Below, in pieces: positions 28,920 to 37,879 of a stretch of 64,000 nt of DNA; position 1 is the first letter of the stretch; the number at the start of each line of letters is the position of its first letter. Position numbers and translations under genes: made by a program. Location of the stretch: assembly GCF_006345825.1 (NCBI RefSeq), contig NZ_VCIX01000082.1, positions 1-64,000 of the forward strand, read 5' to 3'. The DNA is from Paenibacillus paridis. Lineage in GTDB: Bacteria > Bacillota > Bacilli > Paenibacillales > Paenibacillaceae. The notes beneath the pieces are model-generated. The model did not search any database, was not told the DNA's origin, and worked only from the letters and a program-made list of their open reading frames with translations.

Positions 28920-29032
28920 TTAACGATGGAGCGGCATTACAATCTAATGGATTGTTAGGGAACCGCAATCTCCTCCCCATTTACCAGACCGTTTCATTTT
29001 GATTTGCATCTTTGAGAATCTCTAAAAAGAAT

Positions 29033-29067
29033 GAAGGCTATGTTGTAGCGCATACAACATAGCCTTC
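29033..29067 (+). terminator. Terminator of the parB-like gene
   Basis: A perfect 15-bp stem GAAGGCTATGTTGTA / TACAACATAGCCTTC with a 5-nt loop, followed by TTT-AGG-TTTTT. It lies about 110 nt after the ParB-like stop and directly before the tandem array. Confidence 0.88.
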
Positions 29068-29072
29068 TTTAG

Positions 29073-30765
29073 GTTTTTACAGCAAACTAGCCCATGTTAC
29101 TCTACTGCTTTAAGAACACATACGCGCTTACAGCACCAAATCCAGCCGCCTTCCACGCTGTTTTCACTCTGTTAGCACGCATAGGTTCTTACCGCACACT
29201 AATTCACGTTACTCCAGCTCTATAAGAACACATACGCGCTTACAGCATCAAATCCAGCCAACTTCCACACCGTTTTCACTCTATAAGCACACATAGGTTC
29301 TTACAGCACACTAATTCACGTTACTCCAGCTCTGTAAGAACACATACGTGCTTACAGCACCAAATCCAGCCAACTTCCACACCGTTTTCACTCTATAAGC
29401 ACACATAGGTTCTTACAGCACACTAGTCCACGTTACTCCAGCTCTGTAAGAACACATACGTGCTTACAGCACCAAATCCAGCCAACTTCCACACCGTTTT
29501 CACTCTATAAGCACACATAGGTTCTTACAGCACACTAGTCCACGTTACTCCAGCTCTGTAAGAACACATACGTGCTTACAGCACCAAATCCAGCCAACTT
29601 CCACACCGTTTTCACTCTATAAGCACACATAGGTTCTTACAGCACACTAGTCCACGTTACTCCAGCTCTGTAAGAACACATACGTGCTTACAGCACCAAA
29701 TCCAGCCAACTTCCACGCCGTTTTCACTCTATAAGCACACATAGGTTCTTACAGCACACTAGTCCACGTTACTCCAGCTCTGTAAGAACACATACGTGCT
29801 TACAGCACCAAATCCAGCCAACTTCCACGCCGTTTTCACTCTATAAGCACACATAGGTTCTTGCAGCACACTAGTCCAAGTTACTCCGACTCTGTAAGAA
29901 CACATACGCGCTTACAGCACATTAACCCACGTTACTTCTAGCTCTGTAAGAACTCATATGCGCTTACAACACCAAATCCAGCCACCTTCCACGCTGTTTT
30001 CACTCTGTTAGCACACATAGGTTCTTACCGCAAACTAATCCACGTTACTCTACTGCTGTAAGAACACATACGCGCTTACAGAACCAAGTCGAGCCACCTT
30101 CCACGCCGATTTCACTCTATAAGCACGCATAGGTTCTTACCGCACACTAATTCACGTTACTCCAGCTCTGTAAGAACACATACGTGCTTACAGCACCAAG
30201 TCGAGCCAACTTCCACGCCGTTTGCTCTCTGTTAGCACGCATAGGTTCTTACCGCACACTAATTCACGTTACTCCCACTCTATAAGAACACATAGGTTCT
30301 TACAGCACACTAGTCCACGTTACTCCAGCTCTGTAAGAACACATACGTGCTTACAGCACCAAATCCAGCCAACTTCCACGCCGTTTTCACTCTATAAGCA
30401 CACATAGGTTCTTACAGCACACTAGTCCACGTTACTCCAGCTCTGTAAGAACACATACGTGCTTACAGCACCAAATCCAGCCAACTTCCACGCCGTTTTC
30501 ACTCTATAAGCACACATAGGTTCTTACAGCACACTAGTCCACGTTACTCCAGCTCTGTAAGAACACATACGTGCTTACAGCACCAAATCCAGCCAACTTC
30601 CACGCCGTTTTCACTCTATAAGCACACATAGGTTCTTACAGCACACTAGTCCACGTTACTCCAGCTCTGTAAGAACACATACGTGCTTACAGCACCAAAT
30701 CCAGCCAACTTCCACGCCGTTTTCACTCTATAAGCACACATAGGTTCTTACCACACACTAATCCC
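29073..30765. repeat. 1.7-kb tandem array of a 112-bp palindromic doublet unit
   Basis: About 15 copies of a 112-bp unit fill the gap between the ParB-like gene and the MMPL gene. Each unit holds two related modules: A (TGTAAGAACACATACGTG then CTTACAG) and B (TATAAGCACACATAGGTT then CTTACAG). Both are 22-24-bp imperfect palindromes with arms GTAAG / CTTAC. A to B is 61 bp, B to next A 51 bp. Core copies (29331-29880 and 30329-30755) are almost identical; the first units and those at 29890-30320 diverge and include A/B hybrids, as expected from unequal crossing-over. The array reaches to within a few bases of the MMPL stop codon. The period is not a multiple of three and no gene is present. 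Confidence 0.95.
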
Positions 30766-30767
30766 AG

Positions 30768-32921
30768 CTACTTCATCCACCTAGGTGCCCACCAGTTCCA
30801 TTTGCCAAAAAGGCTCATTAAGGAAGGGACCAGCACGATCCTCACCAGCGTTGCGTCAATAAAAATGGCCGCCGCTATCCCTACTCCAAGCTGTTTCACG
30901 CCCGCGACCTCGCCGAAGGCAAACGGAGCGGTTACCGTGATCATAATCGCTGCCGCTGACGTAATCACTCTCCCTGCGGCAGCAAGCCCTTTTACGACAG
31001 CGTGCTCATTTTTGCCCGTGCGGCGATACTCCTCATAAATTCGCGACAAGAGAAACACGCCATAATCCATGCTGATGCCAAAGACGAGCCCGAAGATAAA
31101 GACCGGGATCATAATCGCAATGGTGCCTGGCTCCATGCCAAGCCGTCCCTCCACAAAGATCCACGACATGATTCCAAAGGCTGCGCTAATGGTCAGCAGG
31201 TTGAGCAAAATCGTTTTCAAGGCAACGACAACGGAACGGAATGCGGCAAAAAGCACAAGAAAATTTGAGGCAACCAGACATAAGAGAACATAACCGAGGC
31301 TGCCAAAAATCTGATCGAAAACCTCTTGCTCGTATTTAGCTTCCCCGCCAAGATAAAAGACTAGCGACGAAGAGCCTCCCCGTTTTTCCCACGCTCGAAG
31401 CCAGTCCCTGGTTGCACTTGATGACGATTCGCCTGCGACCGTCACCTGAAACAGCAGGCGGTTATCCTTCCATATTGGCCGCAGCTCCGCTTCGTATTTC
31501 TTCTTTTGGAGTGGTCGCTTTGTGAGTTCATACAACCGTTCGGGCGACATTTGAAGTGCGGAATAAACGGATTCGACTCGAATGACAGCTGCATCGCTTT
31601 CTAATTGCTCCGCGATTCCATAAGCTTCCTTCCAATCAGACAGCCGCTGAAACCCCGTATTCCCTTCCACGATGACCCATACGGTTGATGTGTTCGGCTG
31701 CTCAAACGAAGCACGATAAGCGTCAGAAGCCGTCCGAGAGAGATAGCTTTCCGGCAATGAACGCGCATCAGGCACTTCAACTTTCATGCTGCCCAAAGGG
31801 ATCAAGCATATCAGTAGCAAACCGCCGCCTAAGAGGCCTGTGACAGCAGCCCGCCGCATCATTAATCGACCGGTTTTTTCCCAAAGGGAAGTTCTAGAAC
31901 CGGCTTTAGAATAATGGTCCCGCTTGTAGGACGCTGGAAAGCAGATCGCTAGAAGGGCAGGCAACAGCGTAAAGGACAGGACAAACGAAACCGCCACCAC
32001 GGTCATTGCCCCAATCGCAACGGAGGAAAACATCGTTAGCGGAATCCAAAGCATGCTCAGCAAGCCCAAAAAAACACAGGCCGCCGATACGAAAATAGCC
32101 CTCCCGGCCGTATTGATGGAAATCGCCAATGCCTTGTCTGGCGTTGTTTTTCCTCTCAGCTCCTCACGGAACCGGCTGACCAGCATAAGCGCAAAATCAA
32201 TGCTAAGCGCGAGTCCTACCATCGGAATCACATTTAATACGAAATTGGAAAGCGCCAGCTTCGTCCCTATGCCGTACATGAGGCCCATCGCAACCGTCAC
32301 ACCTGTCACGCCGATGATTATGGGAAGCAATGCAGCGGTAAACCTGCGAAAGGCGAACCATAATAGAAGAAACGCAAACGGGATGCCAATAAGCTCAGCC
32401 TTGGCCAAGTCTTTGTGGCTCGCCTCGTTCACATCCGCTTGGACGACCGATTTTCCGGTCAGTTGTGTCGTAATGCCCTTATAGGAGGGCAATTGTTGTT
32501 TCAAATGCTCCATTGCGTCTCCCATCCGATATGGAGGATCGCTGAATGACAGGAGCGCATACGCATGATTATCCTTCATCATCCCTTGCCGCTCAAGCGG
32601 CGACACAATACCAGTAAGCCCGTCCATCCCGTTGATTTGAAGCAGGGCTTGCTCAATAAACCAGCGGAAGCGCGCCTCGGCAACCTGATCCGTTTTCTGG
32701 AACAGCAGCATAACGGGCTTGTCTGGAATGCCAAACTCTGAAGCAAGCAGCTGCTGCGCTTTGGCATATGAACCACTCTGCGGATTTAAACCATGATCCT
32801 GCAGCACGGAATCGAGCTTGAGCGCATAATTGCCTGACAGGAGGAGCATAATCATCCAGAAAAAAATGACCGTCTTCGGATGGCGATAAGAAAATAGTGC
32901 GATCCCTTGCATGCCCATCAT
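30768..32921 (-). CDS. MMPL/RND-family transporter of the type III PKS operon
   Basis: A 717-residue MMPL-type export protein with about 12 membrane helices: one at the N-terminus (HPKTVIFFWMIMLLLSGNYA), an extracellular loop (about 40-170), five helices (about 175-330), then the same pattern repeated (helix at about 357, loop to 530, five helices to 700). Conserved membrane aspartates are visible in LALSIDFALML and FGISMDYGVFLLS. Such proteins export lipids and polyketides. GGAGGAG precedes the ATG. It is the last gene of the PKS operon, 41 nt after the oxidoreductase, and probably exports the product. Confidence 0.9.
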   Translation of the reverse strand: MMGMQGIALFSYRHPKTVIFFWMIMLLLSGNYALKLDSVLQDHGLNPQSGSYAKAQQLLASEFGIPDKPVMLLFQKTDQVAEARFRWFIEQALLQINGMDGLTGIVSPLERQGMMKDNHAYALLSFSDPPYRMGDAMEHLKQQLPSYKGITTQLTGKSVVQADVNEASHKDLAKAELIGIPFAFLLLWFAFRRFTAALLPIIIGVTGVTVAMGLMYGIGTKLALSNFVLNVIPMVGLALSIDFALMLVSRFREELRGKTTPDKALAISINTAGRAIFVSAACVFLGLLSMLWIPLTMFSSVAIGAMTVVAVSFVLSFTLLPALLAICFPASYKRDHYSKAGSRTSLWEKTGRLMMRRAAVTGLLGGGLLLICLIPLGSMKVEVPDARSLPESYLSRTASDAYRASFEQPNTSTVWVIVEGNTGFQRLSDWKEAYGIAEQLESDAAVIRVESVYSALQMSPERLYELTKRPLQKKKYEAELRPIWKDNRLLFQVTVAGESSSSATRDWLRAWEKRGGSSSLVFYLGGEAKYEQEVFDQIFGSLGYVLLCLVASNFLVLFAAFRSVVVALKTILLNLLTISAAFGIMSWIFVEGRLGMEPGTIAIMIPVFIFGLVFGISMDYGVFLLSRIYEEYRRTGKNEHAVVKGLAAAGRVITSAAAIMITVTAPFAFGEVAGVKQLGVGIAAAIFIDATLVRIVLVPSLMSLFGKWNWWAPRWMK

Positions 32922-32962
32922 TATGCTCCTCCCAGCCTTTATTTGCTCGTTCTACATGCCAT

Positions 32963-34123
32963 CTACATCGGAAACGGCTTTAGTCTGGTCGCTTGAATAA
33001 GCGCTCTCGCCGCGCCCGGGGCCAGTCTTGCGGCATGGGGCAGGCACGCGGCAAGCGCTGGCATTTCAACCACCCGCTGCAGCAAGCCGCCCCAGCGCAG
33101 CGGTCCCCTAAACTCCTCCGTGATAGAGCGTGCATAGTCCTGCTGCCATTGCCCCAGCGAGGATTGCCCGCGCAAATAGCGGTCCGCCAGCGGAACGCAT
33201 AATGCTGCCGATCGCAGCGCCATAGACATGCCGTCTCCGCACAGCGGCGGAATCATCGTCGCTGAATCCCCAAGGAGCGGAAGCTGATCCCAGGCCACCG
33301 GCTTGCGGTTTAGGTAAACAGGCGCTACAGCAGCCTGTGCTCCCGGAACGGGCTCAGCGTCCTTCAGCTTCTCGTAAAGCTTGGCATTGCGCTGCGCTGC
33401 TCCATAGATGATGGAGAGAATCGATTTTCCCGCATTCGCCGCTGTCCCCCGTTCCAGCAGCGCTGAGGCGTTGACGACCCCGCCTTCCACGGGGCATAAG
33501 CCCAAATAACCGCCGCGAAAAAAATAAAGCTCCACAATCGGCTCCATCTTCACGCCTCGAAAATGGGATTTAACTCCAACATAAGCAGCCTTCCCGGCAG
33601 GCTGCCTTTGATAACCAGGAAGCCCTGCCCGCTGGTTGGCTCCCCATGCCCCAATGACCGCTCTTGCTTCAAAAACATTCATTTCACTGCCCTGCTTTGT
33701 TTCAATGAGGTAACCACGGTCGGTTGTGCGCACGGCTGTCACAGCCGTCCCCGTCTGAAGGACGGCACCCGCATGCAGCGCGGCTTGATGAAGTCCTTCA
33801 TCCAATACATATCGGCTTAGCCCCCACGCCCTGGCGGGAAGCTCGATCTCCGTCTCAGCCCCATTTTCGAAAATAAGCTTTATTCGCTCAATCTCGCAAT
33901 GCCCAAGTCCCGAAACCGGTTCGCTAATGCCTAAAGCTTGCAAAGTGCTTTGTGTCTCCGGCGAAAGAAACTCCCCGCACACCTTATGCCTCGGAAACGT
34001 CTGACGGTCGAGCAGCAGCGTTTCCCAGCCTTTGTCGGCCAGCGCCTTGGCTGCGCTGCTTCCCGCGAGTCCGGCACCCAGCACAGCTACATCGACCTTT
34101 CCAGGTACTTTACTCAAGCCCAT
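32963..34123 (-). CDS. FAD-dependent oxidoreductase, geranylgeranyl-reductase-like
   Basis: A 386-residue flavoprotein. The N-terminal Rossmann motif is VAVLGAGLAGSSAAKALAD (about 12-30), followed by the DRQTFPRHKVCGEFLSPE phrase (about 40-57) typical of the geranylgeranyl reductase/halogenase-like group; a second FAD motif LLGDSATMIPPLCGDGMSMA lies at about 275-295. The ATG at 34123 is chosen because AGAAGGAA lies upstream and the longer frame adds only non-homologous residues. It overlaps the methyltransferase gene by 14 nt. It likely oxidises or reduces the polyketide, comparable to the monooxygenase of srs-type phenolic-lipid operons. Confidence 0.87.
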   Translation of the reverse strand: MGLSKVPGKVDVAVLGAGLAGSSAAKALADKGWETLLLDRQTFPRHKVCGEFLSPETQSTLQALGISEPVSGLGHCEIERIKLIFENGAETEIELPARAWGLSRYVLDEGLHQAALHAGAVLQTGTAVTAVRTTDRGYLIETKQGSEMNVFEARAVIGAWGANQRAGLPGYQRQPAGKAAYVGVKSHFRGVKMEPIVELYFFRGGYLGLCPVEGGVVNASALLERGTAANAGKSILSIIYGAAQRNAKLYEKLKDAEPVPGAQAAVAPVYLNRKPVAWDQLPLLGDSATMIPPLCGDGMSMALRSAALCVPLADRYLRGQSSLGQWQQDYARSITEEFRGPLRWGGLLQRVVEMPALAACLPHAARLAPGAARALIQATRLKPFPM

Positions 34124-34844
34124 CAGTTGTACGTTCCTTCTGCTTCTCAATGATGACCGAATAGCGAAACAAAGGCCGCCACTGGCAGTTGATGCCGGAT
34201 AAGCCAAGCTTCTCCCCAAGTCGCTTCCAATCCTCCGTGCGAAAACCTTTCGCTACCGACAACGGACCGTCGTTCAAAATATACCGATTGGATGAGATCA
34301 TGCGAGTCGTCAGCCAAACCGCAGACCAAGCCAGCCAGTGGCGGTGGATATCGTTAATGACAATGCCGAGCCGTGCTGCTCCAAGCATGCTTGCAACCGC
34401 ATCCGGCAGCTCCTCGTCCGGGAAATGATGCAACAATTGCGTCGCTGTCACAATATCCGCACTGTCCTTAGGCAATGTGAATAAGTCACCCTGTTTAACC
34501 TGTACCCTTGGCTCTTTTTGAAAAAAAAGCCTAGCCTCCTCGCATGCCTCCTCCGTTACGTCAACTAGCGTAATCGCCAGCTCAATGTTCTGCTCGTCCG
34601 CCCACCTAAGCAGCCGCCGGTTTACGTCACCAGAGCCCGCGCCAACATCAAGAACAGACAACCGGCTTGGCTTATTGGCCTTCTCCCACAGCTGCTTAAT
34701 GCCATAAAGCGTTGGGGCCGATGCTGCAAAAATGCGATTTAATAGACGGAGCTGACGCAGCGCTTCATGAAGCTCTTCACCCCCGATGGTGAAATCGTCC
34801 ATGAGCTCCGCCGACTCCGCCCGGTAGCGCAGACGGTTAGACAT
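34110..34844 (-). CDS. SAM-dependent methyltransferase of the type III PKS operon
   Basis: A 244-residue class I methyltransferase. Motif I is LSVLDVGAGSGDVNRRLL (about 67-84), motif II an acidic strand end in LAITLVDVTEEACEEA (about 98-113), then VKQGDLFTLPKDSADIVTAT. The ATG at 34844 is taken as the start, with AGGTGAGG just upstream, inside the last codons of the PKS gene. An in-frame GTG at 34853 is also possible. It overlaps both neighbours, showing tight translational coupling, and likely methylates a hydroxyl or carboxyl of the PKS product. Confidence 0.88.
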   Translation of the reverse strand: MSNRLRYRAESAELMDDFTIGGEELHEALRQLRLLNRIFAASAPTLYGIKQLWEKANKPSRLSVLDVGAGSGDVNRRLLRWADEQNIELAITLVDVTEEACEEARLFFQKEPRVQVKQGDLFTLPKDSADIVTATQLLHHFPDEELPDAVASMLGAARLGIVINDIHRHWLAWSAVWLTTRMISSNRYILNDGPLSVAKGFRTEDWKRLGEKLGLSGINCQWRPLFRYSVIIEKQKERTTDGLE

Positions 34845-35985
34845 AAGCCTCACCTACAGGCTGCTCCTGGGCTAAAACCGCGGGTACATAAGCAATTTTT
34901 ATCATTTCTGCCGTAAGGCCGGGCCCGAATGCGAGCGCTATGCCGCTGGCAGCTGCTGATCCTATGTCCTGCAGATGGCTTCTCATCGCTTGCAGCACAA
35001 ACAAAATGGTAGCGGATGAGACATTGCCGTAATCCCTTAGCACGCCAAGGCTATGTGCAGTTTGGCTGTCGGATAGACCAAACTCGCTTTGAAGGTTATC
35101 GACAATCCCTTTCCCGCCAGGATGGATCGCCCATAGCTCCAGCTCTTCGTCTCCGCATAACCGCTCCACCTCTGCCGGGATAAATTCGCCAATCAGTCTC
35201 GGAATATGTGGGGAGAGATATAAGTCAAAGCCATGGTTGCCCACCTCCCAGACCATTTCCTCAGCACAATCCGGCAGCAAGACGGAGTGCTCCTGTCCAA
35301 GCCTGAATAACGGCTTATGATGGAGCTTGCTCGAGCCGATCACACAGGCGGAGGCCCCATCCCCAAAGAAGGAAGCGGCAAACAAAGACTCGCGATCGCC
35401 TGAAGGCTGGATATGGAGCGTACAAAGCTCCACGCATACGACTAATACATTCGCATGACTGTCATTGTTCACGATTTGCCGCGATAGGCCAATCGCCTTC
35501 AGGCCGGCAGCGCAGCCTAGAAAATTAAGCGGAATTCTGGTTACCGTGGAGGCCAGCCCTAATTCATGAATTAGCACCGCATCCATACCGGGCAAAAACT
35601 GCCCCGTGCAGCTGACCGTAATCAGATGGGTAATCGCCGAGGGCTCTACGGCTCCATCTGCCAAGGCTTGTCTTGCCGCTTGCAATCCAAGCGGCACCGA
35701 CTCCCGCTTATATACAGCCATGCGTTCCGCCGTAGAAGGTGCATCCGCAGGAGAACCGCTTGGCAAGTAGCGGCAGTCCGCTGCTTCCTCGAGCAGGTTC
35801 GGCTCGCAAGTGTACCGGCTTTGCACGCCGCACTGCTTAAAGATTCTTCTCCCCCAACGCGCGGAGTCCGGCTTGTCGCTTAACGCTTCCACAAGCCTCC
35901 TTGCAGTATCAGCTTGATCCAGCAAATATGGCGGTACGGCCGTACCTATGCCTAATATTGCAATACTTGAAGTTGTAGGCGTCAT
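34837..35985 (-). CDS. Type III polyketide synthase (chalcone-synthase-like)
   Basis: A 382-residue type III PKS that extends a fatty acyl-CoA starter with malonyl-CoA to give alkylpyrones or alkylresorcinols in known bacterial relatives. The catalytic triad is complete: Cys-158 in LNFLGCAAGLKAIG, His-288 in LWAIHPGGKG and Asn-321 in LRDYGNVSSATILF. The C-terminal GGG-like loop is replaced by FGPGLTAE. No signal peptide. GAGAGG lies upstream of the ATG. It is the first gene of a four-gene operon (PKS, methyltransferase, FAD enzyme, MMPL exporter) with overlapping or closely spaced genes. The starter and final product cannot be read from the sequence. Confidence 0.93.
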   Translation of the reverse strand: MTPTTSSIAILGIGTAVPPYLLDQADTARRLVEALSDKPDSARWGRRIFKQCGVQSRYTCEPNLLEEAADCRYLPSGSPADAPSTAERMAVYKRESVPLGLQAARQALADGAVEPSAITHLITVSCTGQFLPGMDAVLIHELGLASTVTRIPLNFLGCAAGLKAIGLSRQIVNNDSHANVLVVCVELCTLHIQPSGDRESLFAASFFGDGASACVIGSSKLHHKPLFRLGQEHSVLLPDCAEEMVWEVGNHGFDLYLSPHIPRLIGEFIPAEVERLCGDEELELWAIHPGGKGIVDNLQSEFGLSDSQTAHSLGVLRDYGNVSSATILFVLQAMRSHLQDIGSAAASGIALAFGPGLTAEMIKIAYVPAVLAQEQPVGEAYV

Positions 35986-36118
35986 CTCGTTACATCCATC
36001 CTCTCTAGACCTTCCTAAACTTATCCTTGCAATCCACGGCGGCCGATCCGCCTGCTCATTGCCTCAAACGGACAAGTTTCCTGCTTTTAGAAAGTCTATT
36101 CCAAGCATCTTTCCGATA

Positions 36119-36146
36119 TGTATAAGAATATTACAACGATTTCCAA
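36119..36146 (-). promoter_or_regulatory. Candidate promoter of the type III PKS operon
   Basis: On the minus strand TTGGAA (36141-36146) and TATACA (36119-36124) are separated by 16 bp, giving a leader of about 130 nt before the PKS start. This is the best sigma-A-like pair seen in the 336-bp gap 35986-36321, which otherwise holds only the stem-loop at 36240-36268. Confidence 0.4.
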
Positions 36147-36239
36147 AGATTTGTAATGAACTTGAAATCTAATTTTCATCTGGTTTTAATGAAAGCCGCC
36201 TATAATAAAAACAACCCCCTTTTGTAATATATATAGTGA

Positions 36240-36268
36240 AGACCCACAGCACCGAATGCTGTGGGTCT
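36240..36268. terminator. Stem-loop between acetyltransferase fusion and PKS operon
   Basis: A 12-bp perfect stem AGACCCACAGCA / TGCTGTGGGTCT with a 5-nt loop. The T run (TCTTTTTG) is on the plus strand, while both flanking genes are on the minus strand; in the minus direction it would need to work without a clear T tract. Confidence 0.6.
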
Positions 36269-36321
36269 CTTTTTGTTCAAAATAAACGAATGAGTTGGCA
36301 AAACAACCAAAACTAAATCCT

Positions 36322-37803
36322 TTATTTCACTTTAAGCGACTGCTCGTATACACGCAGCAATTCTTCCACTGGGATATCGTTAATTTTCATCCCCGCCAGA
36401 TTGCACTGCTGCAGGCTTACATTGGAGAGATTGCAGTCCTTTAATTCACTGCTGCTCCAATCGCATCGTTCAAACCGGATCGGCTGCTTCCCTTGGCCAA
36501 GATTCGTGTCATGGATATAAGCACCGTCCAAAGAAACAAAACCGATCTCGCTGTTGCTCAGCCTAAGATCAGCTAGCAGCGCTTGCGTAAGATTCAGGTT
36601 CATCCATTTGGAGCCGCTCAGGTTACAATCCGTAAATCTGCTGCTCTTCATATTGCTGTTGCTGTATACGCCGCTTTCCATGTTCATATTGTAGAAATCG
36701 GCTCCACTCATCGCGCAGTTCTCAAAAGAGGCCTGCGTTAGGTCCCGATCTTCGAATCGAGCGTGCTCTGACTCAGCTGGGATGCCCACTTGTTTCTCGA
36801 AGCCAAACTCCCAATCGGAGGCATAGGTACGCACATAACCCGCCTTTTCATAAAAACGGTGATTGCTTAGCTGCTTGCTCGAGGTTTCCAGCTTCCAAAT
36901 CGATACGGCGGGAAACAGCGCTTCAACGAGCGCGAGAACCCACGACCCGAGACCTTTCCCCTGAAAGCCGGGAGCAATAAACAGCTTGTCTACTCTCGCA
37001 TGCCTGCTGCCTGCATAATGAATGTTGATCCCGCCGATGATTTGCCCTTCAAACAGGATGGAGAAATAATCCGAATGCCTTATCGCAAAGGCATGCATCT
37101 CAACGGAATCGTAGCCAGGCGGGCAAAGATTATTATCCGGTGTTGCATCCACTGAAAGCCATTTTGCCCTTTCGTTATCGAAGGTTATTCGCATCAGGCC
37201 AGCCAATGATTCAGCATCCTCCAGGGTCGCTTTGCGCACGATTAAGGAATCCATTTCGCCCACTCCCTTCCAAATCCACTTCTCCAGCTGAAAATAATCG
37301 TATTCCACTTCGTCAGACAGCCGGACACGCTTTAGATGCTGAAAGCCTGCTTTCTCGACGACTCGCCTCGACGCTCCATTAAACGGCTTAACGATGGCAG
37401 TAATTTGTTCAAGCTCTGTTTTCTGAAAAACGAACGAGAGGATCGCTTCAACCGCGCTTGTGCTAAAGCCTTGGTTCCGATAATCCTTGGAAATAGCATA
37501 CGCCACCTCCCTGACCGACGGGTCTAGCAAATCATTGGGAAATACGCCGCACCAGCCGATCAGCCGTTTGTCGTTATTATGCTCTACGGCTAACAATATC
37601 CGCACATCAGCGGGGTTAAACTGCTCATAGCTCCCAATAACAAAACTCATGAAATCATTTAATTGCTCCTTCGTCATATCCCAGTCTGGCAAAATATCGG
37701 TAATTTCGGGTTGCCTGGTCAACTGGTAAAGCTCGTCGAAGTCCTGTATGGCAAATGGCCTTAAGGTAATGGCCTCTGTTTCTATCGTTAAGGAATGGCT
37801 CAC
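36322..37803 (-). CDS. Fusion of two GNAT acetyltransferase domains and a pentapeptide-repeat domain
   Basis: About 493 residues in three parts. The first GNAT domain (about 1-170; RimJ-like: ITLRPFAIQDFDELYQLT, CoA loop KDYRNQGFSTSAVEAIL, NGASRRVVEKAGF). The second GNAT domain (about 180-345; APGFQGKGLGSWVLALVE, NHRFYEKAGYVRTY). The last 140 residues are pentapeptide repeats (ANF/L-like phrases: ADFYNMNMESG, SRFTDCNLSGS, SSELKDCNLSNVSLQQCNL) that form a beta-helix. The GTG at 37803 follows AAGAGGTG by 8 nt, so the longer frame is rejected. Targets unknown; a stand-alone protein, with no operon partner seen. Confidence 0.87.
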   Translation of the reverse strand: MSHSLTIETEAITLRPFAIQDFDELYQLTRQPEITDILPDWDMTKEQLNDFMSFVIGSYEQFNPADVRILLAVEHNNDKRLIGWCGVFPNDLLDPSVREVAYAISKDYRNQGFSTSAVEAILSFVFQKTELEQITAIVKPFNGASRRVVEKAGFQHLKRVRLSDEVEYDYFQLEKWIWKGVGEMDSLIVRKATLEDAESLAGLMRITFDNERAKWLSVDATPDNNLCPPGYDSVEMHAFAIRHSDYFSILFEGQIIGGINIHYAGSRHARVDKLFIAPGFQGKGLGSWVLALVEALFPAVSIWKLETSSKQLSNHRFYEKAGYVRTYASDWEFGFEKQVGIPAESEHARFEDRDLTQASFENCAMSGADFYNMNMESGVYSNSNMKSSRFTDCNLSGSKWMNLNLTQALLADLRLSNSEIGFVSLDGAYIHDTNLGQGKQPIRFERCDWSSSELKDCNLSNVSLQQCNLAGMKINDIPVEELLRVYEQSLKVK

Positions 37804-37879
37804 TTGTAAGCACCTCTTATTATTATAGTTAGGATGATATCGTTCAAAAAAAGCGAAGCGCCTCAATCAAGGTTTATCG

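Noticed and set aside
30222..30407. Short open frame inside the tandem array
   Set aside because: It is translated repeat; the period of 112 bp shifts frame each unit, so no long conserved protein is encoded.
29073..30765. CRISPR array
   Set aside because: The 112-bp units repeat head to tail without unique spacers, and no cas genes are present.
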